From CALZIK01 sp945787635 (lineage in GTDB: Bacteria > Acidobacteriota > Thermoanaerobaculia > Multivoradales > JAHEKO01): a stretch of DNA of 64,000 nucleotides. The stretch lies in contig CAMYNM010000001.1 in assembly GCA_947259725.1 (NCBI GenBank), forward strand, positions 744,001 through 808,000, in the 5' to 3' direction. Positions 15,927 through 23,939 of this stretch are shown piece by piece. The position numbers and the translations under genes are program-made. Position 1 is the stretch's first letter; every line of letters starts with the position of its first letter. The notes under the pieces are model-generated. The model ran no database searches. It saw only the letters and a program-made list of their open reading frames with translations, and had not been told where the DNA came from.

Positions 15927-18158
15927 GTCGGTGATCCCGGACAGGCGGAAAAGAAAGGCGTAGTCGAGCGCCGTCTCGCGGTAGCGCTTGAAGCGACCGG
16001 AGGCGCCGCTGTGGCCGGCTTCCATGTTGGTCTTGAGGAGTAGCAGGTTATCGTCGGTCTTGAGCCGGCGCAGCTTCGCCACGTACTTGGCGGGCTCCCA
16101 GTACTGCACCTGGGAGTCGTGCAGACCGGCCGTGACCAGCGTGTGCGGATAGCGCTTGGCTTCGAGCTGATCGTACGGTGAGTACGACAGCATGTAGTCG
16201 TAGTAGGGCTTCTCGTTCGGATTGCCCCATTCGTCGTATTCGCTGGTCGTGAGCGGAATGTCGGCGTCGAGCATGGTGGTGACGACGTCCACGAACGGCA
16301 CGTGGCTGACGATCCCGTGAAATAGCTCCGGAGCCAGGTTGGCGACTGCGCCCATCAAAAGCCCCCCGGCGCTGCCGCCGATCGCGAACAGACGCTCGGG
16401 GCTGGTGTAGCCCTCCGATACCAGGAAACGGCCGCTGTCGATGAAGTCGGTGAAGGTGTTCATCTTCTTGAGCAGTTTGCCGTCCTCGTACCACCGGCGG
16501 CCGAGCTCCTGGCCTCCGCGAATGTGCGCGATGGCGAACGCGAAGCCTCGATCAAGAAGCGACAACCGGCGCGGGCGAAAGGCCGCGTCGATCGAAGAAC
16601 CATACGAACCGTAGCCATAGAGAAGCAGCGGCCGGCTGCCGTCCCTGACAAAGCCCTTCCGATACACGATCGAAATGGGCACTCGAGCCCCGTCTCGAGC
16701 CTGAGCCCACAGCCGTTCGGTCACGTAGTTGCGCTTGTCGAAACCGCCGAGGATCTCATCCTCCTTGCGTAGAGTCTTGGCCCGGGTCTCCATGTCGTAG
16801 TCGAAAATCGAATCCGGCGTGGTCAAGGAGGTGTAGGCGTAGCGCAGCACCTGCGTGTCGAACGTCTTGTTGTCGGAGAAGTAGGCATCGTAGGCCGGCT
16901 CGCCGAAATCGAGGTAGTGCTCTTCGGAGCCGTCCGCGGGGACCACGCGCATCCCGATCAGGCCGTCCTTGCGCTCGGAGACCACCATGAAGCGCTTGAA
17001 CACCTCCGCGCCGCCTATGAAGACATCCTCGCGATGGGGGATCACCTCGATCCAGTCGCTCTTCGATCGGGCGCCGACCGGAGCCCGCATCAGCCGGAAG
17101 TTCGTGGCCTCCCAGTTCGTGCGGATCAGAAAGTCGTCGCCGAGATCGTCGATCGAGTACTCGTGATCTTCCTCGCGCGGAAGAAAGACCCGAAACTCGC
17201 CATCCAGGTCGTCAGCGTCGAGATACCGATGCTCGCTCGAAAGCGTCTGCTCCGAGGCCAGAATGATGAAGCGCTTCGAATTGGTCTTCCAAACGTAGGC
17301 GTTGAATTCTTCGTCGGCCTCTTCATAGACCAGCTCGTCGGTATCCGGGTCGGAGCCGAGCACGTGCTTGTAGATCCGGTACCAGCGCAGCGTCTCCGGA
17401 TGCTGCTTGGTGTAGAAGACGGTCTTGTTGTCGTTCGCCCAGGCGTGATTGCCGGTGACGTTCTCGATCACGTCAGGAAGATTCTCGCCGCTTCCCAGGT
17501 CACGGAAATTGAGCGTGTAGAACCGGCGGCCGACGGTGTCGATGGCGTAGGAGAGCACGTCTTGTCTCGGGCTGGGCTGAACTCGGTTGACGCGAACGTG
17601 CTCGAATCCTTCGGCGAGCGCGTTGACGTCCAGAATGATCTCTTCGTCCGCCGCGAGACTTCCCTTCTTGCGGCAATAGAGCTTGTACTCGGCGTCCTCG
17701 CTGTACCGGTCGTAGTAGAAGCTGCCATCGATTTCGTAGGGCACCGAGGCATCATCCTCCTTGAGGCGCCCCTTCATCTCCCCGAACAACCGTTCTTGAA
17801 ATGCCTCGGTGCCTGCCATTGAGGCGGCCACATGGGCGTTCTCGGCTTCGAGATACTCGATCACTTCGGGGTTGTCTCGCTCGCGCAGCCAGAAATAGTC
17901 GTCGAAGCGGGTGTGACCGTGCATCTCGAACGTCTTCGGCATGCGCCTGGCGACCGGCGGAAGAGAACCGGCCGTGGCGACGTCGGGAGCTGCGTGGTGC
18001 GGAGCCTCTTGAGGCATGGCTGGCATCGCGGTCTGGGCTGGCGGCGCAGCCTTATCGGGATCCTTCGACGGAGGCCCGGTCGGCCCCGCCACCGGCCCCT
18101 GCGAGGTGCAGCCGGCGAGCAGAGACGAAACCACGGCGGTCGCGATGAGAAAGCGCAT
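15924..18158 (-). CDS. ptrB: Oligopeptidase B (S9A), predicted lipoprotein
   Basis: A 744-residue prolyl-oligopeptidase-family serine peptidase that cleaves short peptides after Arg/Lys. An N-terminal beta-propeller (about 80-480) gates the C-terminal hydrolase. The nucleophile lies in GGSAGG (Ser near 595), the Asp region near 680 (GLHDSQVQYWEP), and the His in AGHSGASGR near 714. The N-terminus is a lipoprotein signal with lipobox LAGC (Cys17), then a Pro/Ala-rich linker of about 60 residues, whereas classical PtrB is cytosolic. GAGGAG precedes the ATG by six bases. Its position behind a membrane anchor suggests peptide digestion in the periplasm or at the outer membrane. Confidence 0.92.
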   Translation of the reverse strand: MRFLIATAVVSSLLAGCTSQGPVAGPTGPPSKDPDKAAPPAQTAMPAMPQEAPHHAAPDVATAGSLPPVARRMPKTFEMHGHTRFDDYFWLRERDNPEVIEYLEAENAHVAASMAGTEAFQERLFGEMKGRLKEDDASVPYEIDGSFYYDRYSEDAEYKLYCRKKGSLAADEEIILDVNALAEGFEHVRVNRVQPSPRQDVLSYAIDTVGRRFYTLNFRDLGSGENLPDVIENVTGNHAWANDNKTVFYTKQHPETLRWYRIYKHVLGSDPDTDELVYEEADEEFNAYVWKTNSKRFIILASEQTLSSEHRYLDADDLDGEFRVFLPREEDHEYSIDDLGDDFLIRTNWEATNFRLMRAPVGARSKSDWIEVIPHREDVFIGGAEVFKRFMVVSERKDGLIGMRVVPADGSEEHYLDFGEPAYDAYFSDNKTFDTQVLRYAYTSLTTPDSIFDYDMETRAKTLRKEDEILGGFDKRNYVTERLWAQARDGARVPISIVYRKGFVRDGSRPLLLYGYGSYGSSIDAAFRPRRLSLLDRGFAFAIAHIRGGQELGRRWYEDGKLLKKMNTFTDFIDSGRFLVSEGYTSPERLFAIGGSAGGLLMGAVANLAPELFHGIVSHVPFVDVVTTMLDADIPLTTSEYDEWGNPNEKPYYDYMLSYSPYDQLEAKRYPHTLVTAGLHDSQVQYWEPAKYVAKLRRLKTDDNLLLLKTNMEAGHSGASGRFKRYRETALDYAFLFRLSGITD

Positions 18159-18193
18159 GCATGACTCCTCGGAGAACTCCGCGCGCCGAGCGA

Positions 18194-19669
18194 TTACTCG
18201 GCGGCGGCGATTTGCTCGACCAGGCGATCGGCCTGGCTCTTGATGAAGGCGAAGTTCGGTGTGAGCTGGTTGAAGTGGGCGGCTTGGTCAGCCAGATCCC
18301 GCGCTTTGTCGACGTCGGCGAGCTCGAATGCGGCCCTTGCCATCCAGAACAGCACGATCGGGTTCTGGGCGTTCGCCTGCTCGAGCTCGACCAGGGCCGC
18401 GGCGGGATCGCCCGCTTCGAGCGCCAGCATGCCGTCGAGCTCGTGCGAGCGCCGCATTTCGCCGGGAAGGCCCACGGCCGCGGCGGCGGCACGAAACAAG
18501 TCGCTCTTTTCGGAAGCCGCAGCCAGATCTCCCGAGTAGATCGCCACTCGCGCCTCGTGGTACGCCAGGTTCCGCCTGGCGTTCTCCTTGACGTCTTCGT
18601 TCACGTCGGCCTGCTCCGCCAGCTCCACGCCCCGGCGAAACTCACTCAAGGCCTCGCCCGGCGAACCCATGTAGAGCAGGATGTTGCCAATCAGGTTCGC
18701 GTCCCCGGAAAGGGCGGCAAAATCGTCTTCCGCCTCGGCGATCGCCGCCATCTCCTTGGCGGCCGCGACCGCGCCGGCCTGATCGCCTTCGAACACATGG
18801 GACACCGCTGTCCAGAAGTGCGCGGTACGGCGCTCGCCGTTGTTGCGCGCACGGCCCAGTAGCTCGGCAAACGTCGCCCGGGCGGCCTCGAAATCGCCGG
18901 CGAACATCTGGTTGTTTCCAATTCCCGCGAAGGAAAAGACGAACTGCGGGTTCTTCTCGAGCGCCTTGCGATAGTTCTCGATCGACTCCTCGAAACGGCC
19001 GATCTTCATCAGGAGCTCGGCGTAAGAATCATAAGGATTGGGCTCGTCAGGGATCAGCTCGATGTACTTCTTGAAGGCCCACTCGGCGCCCTCGTAGTCG
19101 CCTAGCGCGCGCTTCGCGTACCCCAGCATGTTGTACGCCTGGGAGAATGTCGGCTCGATCTCGATCGCTCTGGCAAAATGCTCGATCGCCGGGTCATACT
19201 CCTGGCGCCCGAAGTAGTAGATGCCCAGGAGGTTGTGAACTCGCTCATCCTCGGGATAGAGATCGAGTAGCGCCTCGTAGTGGGCGAGCTGTTCTTCCGG
19301 CTTGCCGCGATTGCCCGCGTCCTGCCCCAGGATCCAATGGCGCTCTCCCTCCGACACTTCGTCGGCCAGGTAGACGGCCTTTTTAAAGGACGAGAAGAAC
19401 TCCTTCGCCGACACCGAGTTGGTGGCGAGATAGAGGTAGGCGAGTGCGAACTGCGGGTCTTCATCGATCGCCCGAAGAAACTCGTCCCGAGCATCGGCAA
19501 ACCGCAGCTTGTCGGCCAGCTGCTGCCCGACCAGAAAGTACTTGAGCGCCTTCTTGGACGAGGTCGTGACCGGAACCTTCGGGACCGTCTCGACTTCGAC
19601 GGTCGGCTCTGGGCATGCGGTGACGACCAGCGCGCTTAGCAGCAGAGAGATGATCGTTAGGCGTTTCAT
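18194..19669 (-). CDS. TPR-repeat lipoprotein
   Basis: A 491-residue protein with a lipoprotein signal (lipobox VTAC, Cys19) followed by about ten TPR units. Clear ones are DEFLRAIDEDPQFALAYLYLA, PAIEHFARAIEIEPTFSQAYNMLGY and ESIENYRKALEKNPQFVFSFAGIG. Similar repeat regions occur in proteins where TPRs follow a kinase or adenylate cyclase, but here no enzyme domain is present. GAGGAA lies six bases before the ATG. It ends 35 bases upstream of the oligopeptidase gene on the same strand, so the two are probably co-transcribed. Likely a periplasmic scaffold. Confidence 0.85.
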   Translation of the reverse strand: MKRLTIISLLLSALVVTACPEPTVEVETVPKVPVTTSSKKALKYFLVGQQLADKLRFADARDEFLRAIDEDPQFALAYLYLATNSVSAKEFFSSFKKAVYLADEVSEGERHWILGQDAGNRGKPEEQLAHYEALLDLYPEDERVHNLLGIYYFGRQEYDPAIEHFARAIEIEPTFSQAYNMLGYAKRALGDYEGAEWAFKKYIELIPDEPNPYDSYAELLMKIGRFEESIENYRKALEKNPQFVFSFAGIGNNQMFAGDFEAARATFAELLGRARNNGERRTAHFWTAVSHVFEGDQAGAVAAAKEMAAIAEAEDDFAALSGDANLIGNILLYMGSPGEALSEFRRGVELAEQADVNEDVKENARRNLAYHEARVAIYSGDLAAASEKSDLFRAAAAAVGLPGEMRRSHELDGMLALEAGDPAAALVELEQANAQNPIVLFWMARAAFELADVDKARDLADQAAHFNQLTPNFAFIKSQADRLVEQIAAAE

Positions 19670-19796
19670 ACTGGTTTCCTCGGGTGACTCACCGGAAGGG
19701 CAGGCAAGCGGAGAGCGGCGGGCTCGGACCCCAGCATACCGCTTTCCCCGAGCGTATGAGAGAGCCGAGCGCCACCCGGGGCCGGCCGATGTTTGC

Positions 19797-19802
19797 TAGC
19801 CT
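19797..19802 (+). promoter_or_regulatory. Extended -10 (TGC-TAGCCT) of the BtpA operon
   Basis: TTTGCTAGCCT gives an extended -10 with the hexamer at 19797-19802, seven bases before the ATG at 19810. No Shine-Dalgarno is present, so the mRNA is probably leaderless. Confidence 0.5.
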
Positions 19803-19809
19803 CGACGCC

Positions 19810-20631
19810 ATGGACGACAAGGCCGTGATCTCGTCTCTTTTCGGAGTCGAGCGCGCTCTCATCGGCGTGATACATCTGCAGGCGCTGCCCGGAACTCCCT
19901 CTCATCAGCTCTCGCTCGAGGAGATCGTCGCCCGAGCAGTCGACGAAGCGAGCCTCCTGCGCAACGCCGGATTTCACGGCTTGATCGTCGAGAATATGCA
20001 CGATCGGCCATATCTTCGGCGCTCGGTGGGGCCGGAGGTCGTGGCCGCCATGACCGCCGCGGCCAGCGCCGTCACCCGGGCGGTCGGGATCCCGCTCGGG
20101 ATACAGGTGCTCGCCGGTGCCAATCGCGAAGCCCTCGCCGTGGCACAAGCCAGCGGCGCCGCATTCGTTCGGGTCGAGGGCTGGGTTTTCGCCCATGTCG
20201 CCGACGAAGGACTCTTCCAATCCGACGCCGGAGAGCTTCTCCGCTACCGCAGGTCGATCGGCGCCGAATCGATCCGTGTGTTCGCCGATATCAAGAAGAA
20301 GCACTCTTCCCACGCGCTGACCGCCGATGTCGATCTCCTGGAAACGGCCCGAGCCGCGGAGTTCTTCCTCGCCGACGGCGTCGTGGTCACCGGCGCGGCC
20401 ACCGCTCGGGCAACGGATGCGTCGGACGTCGAGGCCGTTCACGCCGGCGTCGGTATTGCGACTCTGGTCGGATCCGGCGTCACGTCGGACAACGTCGGAC
20501 AGTATCGACAAGCCGACGCGCTCATCGTGGGCTCCTCACTCAAAGTGGACGGTCTCTGGTCGAATCCGCCGGATCCCGCGCGGCTGGAGGCAATGGTCGG
20601 CGCTTTCGGCGAGTCGGCAACCGGCACGTGA
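19810..20631 (+). CDS. BtpA/SgcQ family TIM-barrel protein
   Basis: A 273-residue protein of the BtpA/SgcQ family. Typical segments are LIGVIHLQALPGTP at the N-terminus, GLIVENMHDRPY, GIQVLAGANREALAVAQASGAAFVRVEGW and VFADIKKKHSSH. BtpA was named for photosystem I biogenesis in cyanobacteria, yet most homologues, including E. coli SgcQ, sit beside sugar or nucleoside genes. I chose ATG 19810 because an extended -10 is placed seven bases before it, which rules out the upstream ATG at 19789. Its stop overlaps the start of the PfkB kinase (GTGA). Together with PsuG this points to a role in nucleoside or ribose-phosphate breakdown, not photosynthesis. Confidence 0.9.
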   Translation: MDDKAVISSLFGVERALIGVIHLQALPGTPSHQLSLEEIVARAVDEASLLRNAGFHGLIVENMHDRPYLRRSVGPEVVAAMTAAASAVTRAVGIPLGIQVLAGANREALAVAQASGAAFVRVEGWVFAHVADEGLFQSDAGELLRYRRSIGAESIRVFADIKKKHSSHALTADVDLLETARAAEFFLADGVVVTGAATARATDASDVEAVHAGVGIATLVGSGVTSDNVGQYRQADALIVGSSLKVDGLWSNPPDPARLEAMVGAFGESATGT

Positions 20632-21554
20632 ACCCCGAGCTGGTCATTCTCGGCAACCTGATCGTCGACGACATCGTCTATGAGGACGGCACAACGTCGA
20701 TCGGACAACCGGGCGGCGCAGCGCTCTACGCCGCCCTGGGAGCCAGGTTGTGGGGCATCGAAGTGGGGATCGGGAGCGTCGTCGGCGAGGACTACCCCGC
20801 GGCGATCCTTGGAGCCCTCGAAGGTCGCGGCATCGACCTCGCCGGTGTCCGGCGAGTTCTGGGACCCGGCATGCGAACCTGGCTTCTCTACGAAGGTCGC
20901 CGGCGCCAGGTGGTGCACCGGCTCGACACGCCCACCCACTCGCAGATGTCGCCGCGGCCGGGAGAGCTCCCGGTGAGCTGGCGCACCGCGGCGATGCACC
21001 TCGCGCCCATGCCGCTTGCGGTCCAGGAAGAGTGGCTCGACGCACCCCTCCGAGCCCGAAGCCCGCTGGTCTCGCTCGACCCGTTCGAGCTGGTCGATCA
21101 AGCCTCCATCGACCGATGCCGTAGCGCCTTCCACCGCGCCGATGCCGTTCTGTTGAGCGAGGACGAGGTCCTGATCCCCGGTGCGTTCGACCAGCCGGCC
21201 GAGGTGCTTCGAACCCTCGCGGGCGAGCCTGGCACGGCCAGCCGGTTGCGCCTCCTGGTGCTCAAGCGCGGCGCTCTCGGTGGCGTGGCCTACGACCCCG
21301 TCGCGCGCTCGGTCGCGGAGTGGGCGGCGCGAAGCTCGGACATCGTCGACCCCACGGGTGCCGGCGATGCCTTAGCGGGCGGGCTCCTCGCCGGGTTGGC
21401 CCAGGGCCGGCCTCTCGAAGAGGCTCTCCGCCAGGGGGTCGTCTCGGCGAGCTTCGCACTCGAAGGGCGGGGCGCCTCAGCCCTTCTCGAAGCCCGCGAA
21501 TCGCAATCGCGCTCGCGCCTGCTCGAGTGGTTCGGAAGCGGAGTGCCGCGATGA
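20628..21554 (+). CDS. PfkB family carbohydrate/nucleoside kinase
   Basis: A 308-residue ribokinase-fold kinase. GQPGGAALYAALGARLWG (26-43) is the N-terminal substrate-binding signature, and DPTGAGDAL (241-249) holds the anion hole and catalytic base Asp247. The start is GTG at 20628, overlapping the BtpA stop by four bases, and its own stop overlaps the PsuG start by four bases. In pseudouridine catabolism PsuK phosphorylates pseudouridine for PsuG. This kinase is the natural candidate here, although it is divergent enough that the exact nucleoside or sugar remains open. Confidence 0.88.
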   Translation: MNPELVILGNLIVDDIVYEDGTTSIGQPGGAALYAALGARLWGIEVGIGSVVGEDYPAAILGALEGRGIDLAGVRRVLGPGMRTWLLYEGRRRQVVHRLDTPTHSQMSPRPGELPVSWRTAAMHLAPMPLAVQEEWLDAPLRARSPLVSLDPFELVDQASIDRCRSAFHRADAVLLSEDEVLIPGAFDQPAEVLRTLAGEPGTASRLRLLVLKRGALGGVAYDPVARSVAEWAARSSDIVDPTGAGDALAGGLLAGLAQGRPLEEALRQGVVSASFALEGRGASALLEARESQSRSRLLEWFGSGVPR

Positions 21555-22477
21555 ACAGCCTTCTCGCTGTCTCACCCGAGGTCGAAGCAGCCCTGGCAAC
21601 CGGGCTGCCGGTGGTCGCGCTCGAGACCACGGTCGTGACCCACGGTCTCCCCCACTCGCTGGGAGTCGAAGTCGCCCTCGAGCTCGAATCGCTTATTCGA
21701 GAGCGGGGCGCAGTACCGGCCACCGTGGGCATTCTCGACGGACGGGCTCGGATCGGAATTTCCAGTGCCGAGCTGGAGCGCCTGGCGAGCTCGAGCGCGG
21801 CCAAAGTCAACCTCGGCAACCTCGCTCCGGTGCTGGCGGCCGGCGAGCCGGGCTCGACCACTGTTGCGGCGACCATGGTGCTCGCTCACCTCGCCGGCAT
21901 CGGCGTTTTCGCAACCGGCGGTATCGGTGGCGTCCATCGCGGCGCCGAGCGAACCGGCGACGTTTCAGCGGACCTCACAGCCCTGGCGAGGTTCCCGGTC
22001 ACGGTCGTCTGCGCGGGAGCCAAGGCGGTTCTCGACCTGCCGAGAACGCTCGAGAGCCTGGAGACCCGAGGCGTACCCGTTCTCGGATACACGACCGACA
22101 CCTTCCCAGCGTTCTACCGCCGCGACAGCGGCCTGCCCGTCGATGCGCGGTGCGACACCGTGCTCGAGCTGGCGCGTGTCATTCGGATCCATCTCGCGCT
22201 TGGTCGACAGACCGGCCGAGCGACCGGGATCCTGGTTTCGAATCCGATTCCTCCCGAGTCCGAGATGCCCGAGGAGCTGTATGAAAACGCTCTAGCCGAG
22301 ACCCTGAGCGCCCTCGAGCGGGAGCCCGCCCGCGGCCGCTTCGTGACGCCGTTTCTGCTCGACAGGATCAATCGCGCCACCCACGGCCGGAGCGTTGCGT
22401 GCAACCGAGCGCTCCTCACGAACAACGCCGAACTCGCGGCCCGGCTGGCTTTGGAGCTGACCGGCGAGCGTGAATAG
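21551..22477 (+). CDS. psuG: Pseudouridine-5'-phosphate glycosidase
   Basis: A 308-residue PsuG/IndA family enzyme that reversibly splits pseudouridine 5'-phosphate into uracil and ribose 5-phosphate at a C-C glycosidic bond. Recognisable blocks are PVVALETTVVTHGLP, TVGILDGRARIGIS, VNLGNLAPVLAAGEPGSTTVAATM, FATGGIGGVHRGAE, VVCAGAKAVLDLPRTLE, and the C-terminal RATGILVSNPIPPE and NRATHGRSVACNRALL. The length matches the family. The ATG overlaps the kinase stop as ATGA. Last gene of the three-gene operon. Confidence 0.95.
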   Translation: MNSLLAVSPEVEAALATGLPVVALETTVVTHGLPHSLGVEVALELESLIRERGAVPATVGILDGRARIGISSAELERLASSSAAKVNLGNLAPVLAAGEPGSTTVAATMVLAHLAGIGVFATGGIGGVHRGAERTGDVSADLTALARFPVTVVCAGAKAVLDLPRTLESLETRGVPVLGYTTDTFPAFYRRDSGLPVDARCDTVLELARVIRIHLALGRQTGRATGILVSNPIPPESEMPEELYENALAETLSALEREPARGRFVTPFLLDRINRATHGRSVACNRALLTNNAELAARLALELTGERE

Positions 22478-22578
22478 CCAAACGACCATATGACGCGGCA
22501 AGAGCTGCCTTCATCGAGCCCAGGCGCGTGTGAACTGCGCCATTGTCACCGTCGGGGGATCCGGGCGAAGCTGTCGGC

Positions 22579-23295
22579 GTGCCAACCGCAGTCCCCGCAG
22601 CGCAAAAGCAGCTCCTCGTCGTGGCGTCGGAAGAGGAGGCCCGGTACTTTTTCGGCAGTTTCCTGAGCCGCACCGGCCTCCCCAGCCTCCGGGTCGGGAC
22701 CGGCCAGCAGGGTCTCGAGGCCGCCGCGCAGCAGCGGTTCGCCTTGATCCTCGCCCGCGTTCCGCTGACCGACCTCAGCGTACCGGCCCTCGCCAGCGGC
22801 ATGACCCAGAGATTCTCTCTCAACGCCGATACGCCGCTGGTGCTCCTCGCCGAGGGGATGCAATACGAAGCCGCGCTGGCGTATGAAAATTCCAGAATCC
22901 TGCTCGTCGATGCGAGCAAGAGCACCCATGAGCTCGACCGCATCGTCAGCCACGCACTTGGAATTGCAATCAGGGCATCGGCGCGCCTCGATGTCGAGCT
23001 CGAGGTCGAGACCGGAGCCGCGCAGAGCCGCCGGCACTGCCGGACCCGCGACATCTCCCGCTCCGGGATGCTGCTCGACAGCACCGAGCCCCTTCCGGTC
23101 GGCACCGAGTTCGTCTTCAACTTCACGCTGCCCAAGCGCTTCACGCCGATTCACGGCCGCGCGCAGGTCGTTCGCCACGAGGGAGCGGCGCGCAGCCCGC
23201 GTGCCGGAATGGGCGTGAAGTTCCTGTCGTTTCCCGAAGGTGCGGAGGACGCCATCGAGTCGTTCGTCGAGCACGAGCGCCTGTACCCGCGCTAG
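22579..23295 (+). CDS. Degenerate receiver-like plus PilZ domain protein
   Basis: About 238 residues. The N-terminal part (KQLLVVASEEEARYFFGSF onward, about 1-115) has the shape of a response-regulator receiver but lacks a clear phospho-acceptor Asp. The C-terminal part (about 130-238) is a PilZ domain with the c-di-GMP motif: arginines of RRHCR, then DISRSGM (D-S-G pattern), and GMGVKF at the end. It probably binds c-di-GMP in the cytoplasm and affects motility or exopolysaccharide output. The start is uncertain: I prefer GTG 22579, but TTG 22543 is in frame. Confidence 0.75.
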   Translation: MPTAVPAAQKQLLVVASEEEARYFFGSFLSRTGLPSLRVGTGQQGLEAAAQQRFALILARVPLTDLSVPALASGMTQRFSLNADTPLVLLAEGMQYEAALAYENSRILLVDASKSTHELDRIVSHALGIAIRASARLDVELEVETGAAQSRRHCRTRDISRSGMLLDSTEPLPVGTEFVFNFTLPKRFTPIHGRAQVVRHEGAARSPRAGMGVKFLSFPEGAEDAIESFVEHERLYPR

Positions 23296-23357
23296 CAGTC
23301 CGCGGGCAGCCACCGCCCGGCGTCCCCGCGCGAAGAGTCTGACTGCGGTGAAACAGC

Positions 23358-23363
23358 TAGAAT
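23358..23363 (+). promoter_or_regulatory. -10-like TAGAAT, leaderless start of the phosphatase-like gene
   Basis: TAGAAT is followed by six bases and the ATG at 23370, with no Shine-Dalgarno between. Confidence 0.45.
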
Positions 23364-23369
23364 CGGCGC

Positions 23370-23939
23370 ATGAAGTTTGCCCCTAGCCGTTATTCCAAGC
23401 TTGCGATCACTCTCTTCCTGACTGCGACCTGGGCCTGTTCGCCAGGCGGCTCGAGCGCCCAAAAAGAGACAGCGACCTCCGAGGGGACTGCCCCGACGCA
23501 GGCAAGTCTCGCCGAGCTCGTACCGTACGGCAACGAGCCCTGGCCGGGTGTCCTCACCGGCGGTCAGCCCTCCGCGGACGATTTCGAAGAGCTCCGTGAG
23601 CGGGGCCTGCGCACGGTGATCAACCTTCGAGTGCCGACCGAGCGCGGCACGCGCGACGAGCCCCGGTGGATGGACGAGCTCGGCCTCATCTACATCTCGA
23701 TCCCCGTCGAGGGCGCCGCAGGGCTCAGTGAGGACGTCGCTCGCCGGCTCGACCTCGCCCTCGAGACCGCCGAGCGGCCGGTGCTCGTTCACTGCGGCAG
23801 CAGCAACAGGGTCGGAGCGGCGTTCGCACTGCGGGCCTTCCACCTCGAGGGGGCGAGCGCGGAAGACGCCCTCGCGATCGGCGCCGCCGCCGGCATGACC
23901 AGGCTCGAGAGCACCGTGAGAGGAATGCTCGCCGACTAG
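23370..23939 (+). CDS. Secreted protein tyrosine phosphatase-like (BLH type) protein
   Basis: A 189-residue protein with a hydrophobic signal (about 8-23) ending in ATWAC, a poor but possible lipobox with Cys23. Then comes a dual-specificity/PTP-fold domain of the kind associated with beta-lactamase-hydrolase-like proteins. LTGGQPSADDFEELRERGLRTVINLR is the family opening, and VHCGSSNRVG (140-149) is the CX5R loop with Cys142 and Arg147. Both catalytic residues are intact, so it may act on phosphoesters in the periplasm. It ends overlapping by four bases, tail to tail, with the acyltransferase gene. Substrate unknown. Confidence 0.82.
   Translation: MKFAPSRYSKLAITLFLTATWACSPGGSSAQKETATSEGTAPTQASLAELVPYGNEPWPGVLTGGQPSADDFEELRERGLRTVINLRVPTERGTRDEPRWMDELGLIYISIPVEGAAGLSEDVARRLDLALETAERPVLVHCGSSNRVGAAFALRAFHLEGASAEDALAIGAAAGMTRLESTVRGMLAD

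Noticed and set aside
19684..19809. Longer BtpA reading from 19684 or 19789
   Set aside because: The extended -10 at 19797-19802 lies inside this extension, and the extra residues do not look like the family.
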